Shown here: piece after piece, positions 62,495-64,000 of the stretch
Layout of the letters: each line of letters opens with the position of its first letter
Position numbering within the stretch: position 1 is the stretch's first letter
Origin: CAVROT01 sp963722905
Lineage (GTDB): Bacteria; Pseudomonadota; Alphaproteobacteria; Rhodobacterales; Rhodobacteraceae
DNA length: 64,000 nt
Reading direction: 5' to 3'
NCBI GenBank assembly: GCA_963722905.1
Contig: CAVROT010000003.1
Coordinates: 62,001-126,000 of the forward strand
Program-made: the position numbers and the translations under genes
The notes under the pieces: model-generated
Database searches by the model: none
Told to the model about the DNA's origin: nothing
Seen by the model: the letters and a program-made list of their open reading frames with translations, nothing else

Positions 62495-63628
62495 ATGGCA
62501 AAGATCGAACTGCGCAACATCTCGAAACGCTGGGGTTCCTTCGTCGGGGTCGACAGTTTCGACCTGACCATCGCCGACCGGGAGTTCCTGGTGCTGCTCG
62601 GCCCGTCCGGCTGTGGCAAGACCACGACGATGCGGATGATTGCCGGTCTGGAAGACGCGACCGAGGGCGATATCGTCATCGGTGATCGCGTGGTCAACGA
62701 TCTCGACCCCAAGGACCGGGACGTGGCGATGGTGTTCCAGTCCTACGGGCTCTATCCCAATCTCAATGTCTACGAGAATATCCGTTTTCCGTTGAAAGTG
62801 CGCAAGGTTCCCGAAAGCGAGCACGACGAACGCGTGCGGCGCGCCAGCGCGATGGTCGAACTCGACGATTTCCTGCACCGCAAGCCGGCCGAGCTATCGG
62901 GTGGGCAGCGGCAGCGGGTGGCGCTGGCCCGCGCCATCGTTCGCCGTCCCGCCGTGTTCCTGATGGACGAGCCGCTGTCCAATCTGGATGCCAAGCTGCG
63001 CGTTTCGACCCGGGCCCAGATCAAGAACCTGAGCCACGAGCTCAAGGTCACGACCGTCTACGTGACCCACGACCAGATCGAGGCCATGACCCTCGCGGAT
63101 CGCGTCGTTGTCATGAAGAAGGGCGTCATCCAGCAAGTCGGCACGCCTACGGAGATCTACGACAACCCGGCCAATACCTTCGTCGCGGGCTTTATCGGCA
63201 GCCCGGCCATGAACCTGGTGGAGGGTACGCTCCGCAACGGTGTATTCGAAGGAAAAGACGTTCGCATCGAGGGGCTTGCTGGTGCCGACGATGACGTGAC
63301 GCTTGGCTTTCGCGCCGAGGACGCGAGCGTTGCCCGACCCGGCGAGACGCCGCAGGTCAAGGCGAAGCTCTACACGATCGAGCTTCTGGGCGACGCGGTC
63401 ATGCTGACCGTACGAGCCGGTGGCGCGATGGTCAGCGTAAAGGCGCCCAAGGATTTCCGTGCAGAAATCGACGACGAGGTCGGGTTTCATGTGCCCCCCG
63501 GGATTTGCCACCTCTACGACCCCCAAAGCGGCGAGCGAACCGGCGAACCTCACCGTCCCACCCAAGACGGCATACCGCCCGCCTCGGATGCGGAACGGAT
63601 CGCGACCGCACCGACCGGCCCCATGTGA
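62495..63628 (+). CDS. Sugar ABC transporter ATPase (second system)
   Basis: This is 377 aa from ATG 62495; longer in-frame extensions exist upstream but lack similarity. Walker A GPSGCGKTT, Q-loop VFQSYGLYPN, signature LSGGQRQR, Walker B VFLMDEPLSNLDAK, H-loop YVTHDQIEAMT. The C-terminal MalK-like domain (about 235-345) is followed by a 30-residue Pro/Thr-rich tail ending TAPTGPM. It is a paralogue of the ATPase at 23.5 kb, especially in the nucleotide-binding domain. Its binding-protein gene follows after 61 bp. Confidence 0.93.
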   Translation: MAKIELRNISKRWGSFVGVDSFDLTIADREFLVLLGPSGCGKTTTMRMIAGLEDATEGDIVIGDRVVNDLDPKDRDVAMVFQSYGLYPNLNVYENIRFPLKVRKVPESEHDERVRRASAMVELDDFLHRKPAELSGGQRQRVALARAIVRRPAVFLMDEPLSNLDAKLRVSTRAQIKNLSHELKVTTVYVTHDQIEAMTLADRVVVMKKGVIQQVGTPTEIYDNPANTFVAGFIGSPAMNLVEGTLRNGVFEGKDVRIEGLAGADDDVTLGFRAEDASVARPGETPQVKAKLYTIELLGDAVMLTVRAGGAMVSVKAPKDFRAEIDDEVGFHVPPGICHLYDPQSGERTGEPHRPTQDGIPPASDAERIATAPTGPM

Positions 63629-63689
63629 GCCATTGTCCGGAACATGGGGTACGAACCGACGTAGCCAGAGAACCGTTAGGGAGATAAAA

Positions 63690-64000
63690 ATGAGAACCAC
63701 CTTTGCAATGGCGACCGCCGCCATGCTGATGGGCAGCGCCGCTCAGGCGGATTGCGCCTTCGAGAACGAGGTCGACGTCAAGATCCTGGCGGCGGGATTC
63801 GAGGCATGGAAGGCCGTGACGGACGCAATGGCCGAGTGCGGCAACGTCCAGGCCGAACTCGACCAGGAATTCCGCACGAAACAGCCTTCGGCATTCGCCG
63901 CCAATCCGTCTCTCTACCAGATCGGTGGCGTATCGAACGGTACCATTACGCCGCTCATGAATGAAGGCACGATACGGCCCCTCGACGATCTCGTGGAGCA
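63690..64000 (+). CDS. Sugar ABC transporter binding protein, 3' end outside window
   Basis: ATG 63690 follows a ribosome site AGGGAG (8 nt away). The first 20 residues (MRTTFAMATAAMLMGSAAQA) are a Sec signal peptide. The mature part has DVKILAAGFEAWKAVTDAM, KQPSAFAANPSLYQIGGVSNGTI and PLMNEGTIRPLDDLVE, in line with an extracellular solute-binding protein family 1 for carbohydrates. The frame is open at the window edge after about 103 residues. The Sec signal contrasts with the Tat signal of the first system. Confidence 0.85.
   Translation, partial: MRTTFAMATAAMLMGSAAQADCAFENEVDVKILAAGFEAWKAVTDAMAECGNVQAELDQEFRTKQPSAFAANPSLYQIGGVSNGTITPLMNEGTIRPLDDLVE

Overview
The window is very GC-rich (by eye about 70%) alphaproteobacterial chromosome. 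Gene content and order fit the Rhodobacteraceae/Paracoccaceae (Roseobacter-Rhodobacter group). Supporting signs are the HDAC-like/xseB/ispA/dxs block, gltD-GFA-GFA-gltB, a YcnI-PCu(A)C/SCO copper block, a Tat-exported sugar-binding protein next to MalF/MalG/MalK-type genes, nearby pncA and pncB, and a 391-codon tuf. Most genes are housekeeping or core accessory genes. No rRNA, CRISPR array, intact prophage or complete insertion sequence was seen.

Layout. 0-11 kb: SDR oxidoreductase (cut by the window edge), SH3 protein, parC, a crotonase-fold protein, a DUF892 ferritin-like protein, an exported MsrB-like protein, a cysteine-cluster protein, tuf, and a lipoprotein/M48 peptidase/DUF898 operon. 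11.4-13.7 kb: a decayed patch with an RND efflux-pump remnant, a damaged TetR gene and a redoxin remnant. 14.2-16.2 kb: a copper-handling operon. 16.4-26.3 kb: AI-2E-type permease, a small exported protein and a sugar ABC system (permeases, binding protein, ATPase) with fucU and a ribokinase; an OafA-type acyltransferase sits in the middle of it on the opposite strand. 26.4-33.2 kb: trhO, pncA, a Tat-exported beta-helix protein, pncB, and a kinase plus phospho-lyase-type class III aminotransferase pair. 33.6-40.1 kb: HU, AMP nucleosidase, topoisomerase IB, DUF2306, an epimerase-like protein and a TrkA/TrkH potassium system. 40.2-51.6 kb: dxs, ispA, xseB, HDAC-like protein, a MarR/OmpR pair, ilvE, a receiver-only regulator, App1-like phosphatase, queG, GST and mtgA. 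51.8-60.7 kb: gltB, two GFA proteins, gltD, uppP and an NDUFA9-like protein. 60.8-62.5 kb: tRNA-Leu(CAG) followed by a lower-GC HIRAN-domain gene and a palindrome-rich, largely gene-free kilobase. 62.5-64 kb: the start of a second sugar ABC operon.

Caution on sequence quality. Several highly conserved genes (tuf twice, gltB twice, pncB, the DUF898 gene, the YkgJ-type gene and the small copper gene at 14.2 kb) carry single-base frameshifts. In tuf, pncB and DUF898, undoing the shift restores a protein of plausible length and sequence. That pattern looks more like residual indel errors in the assembly than real gene loss. The RND-pump remnant differs: it has an in-frame stop, a frameshift and missing ends, and looks like true decay.

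The least ordinary observations are: a dispersed intergenic repeat of about 30 bp (four copies), a 40-codon ORF fitted exactly between two ABC permease genes, a perfect 44-nt palindrome in the gene-poor stretch after tRNA-Leu, and a kinase/phospho-lyase pair that suggests a phosphorylate-then-eliminate amine pathway.
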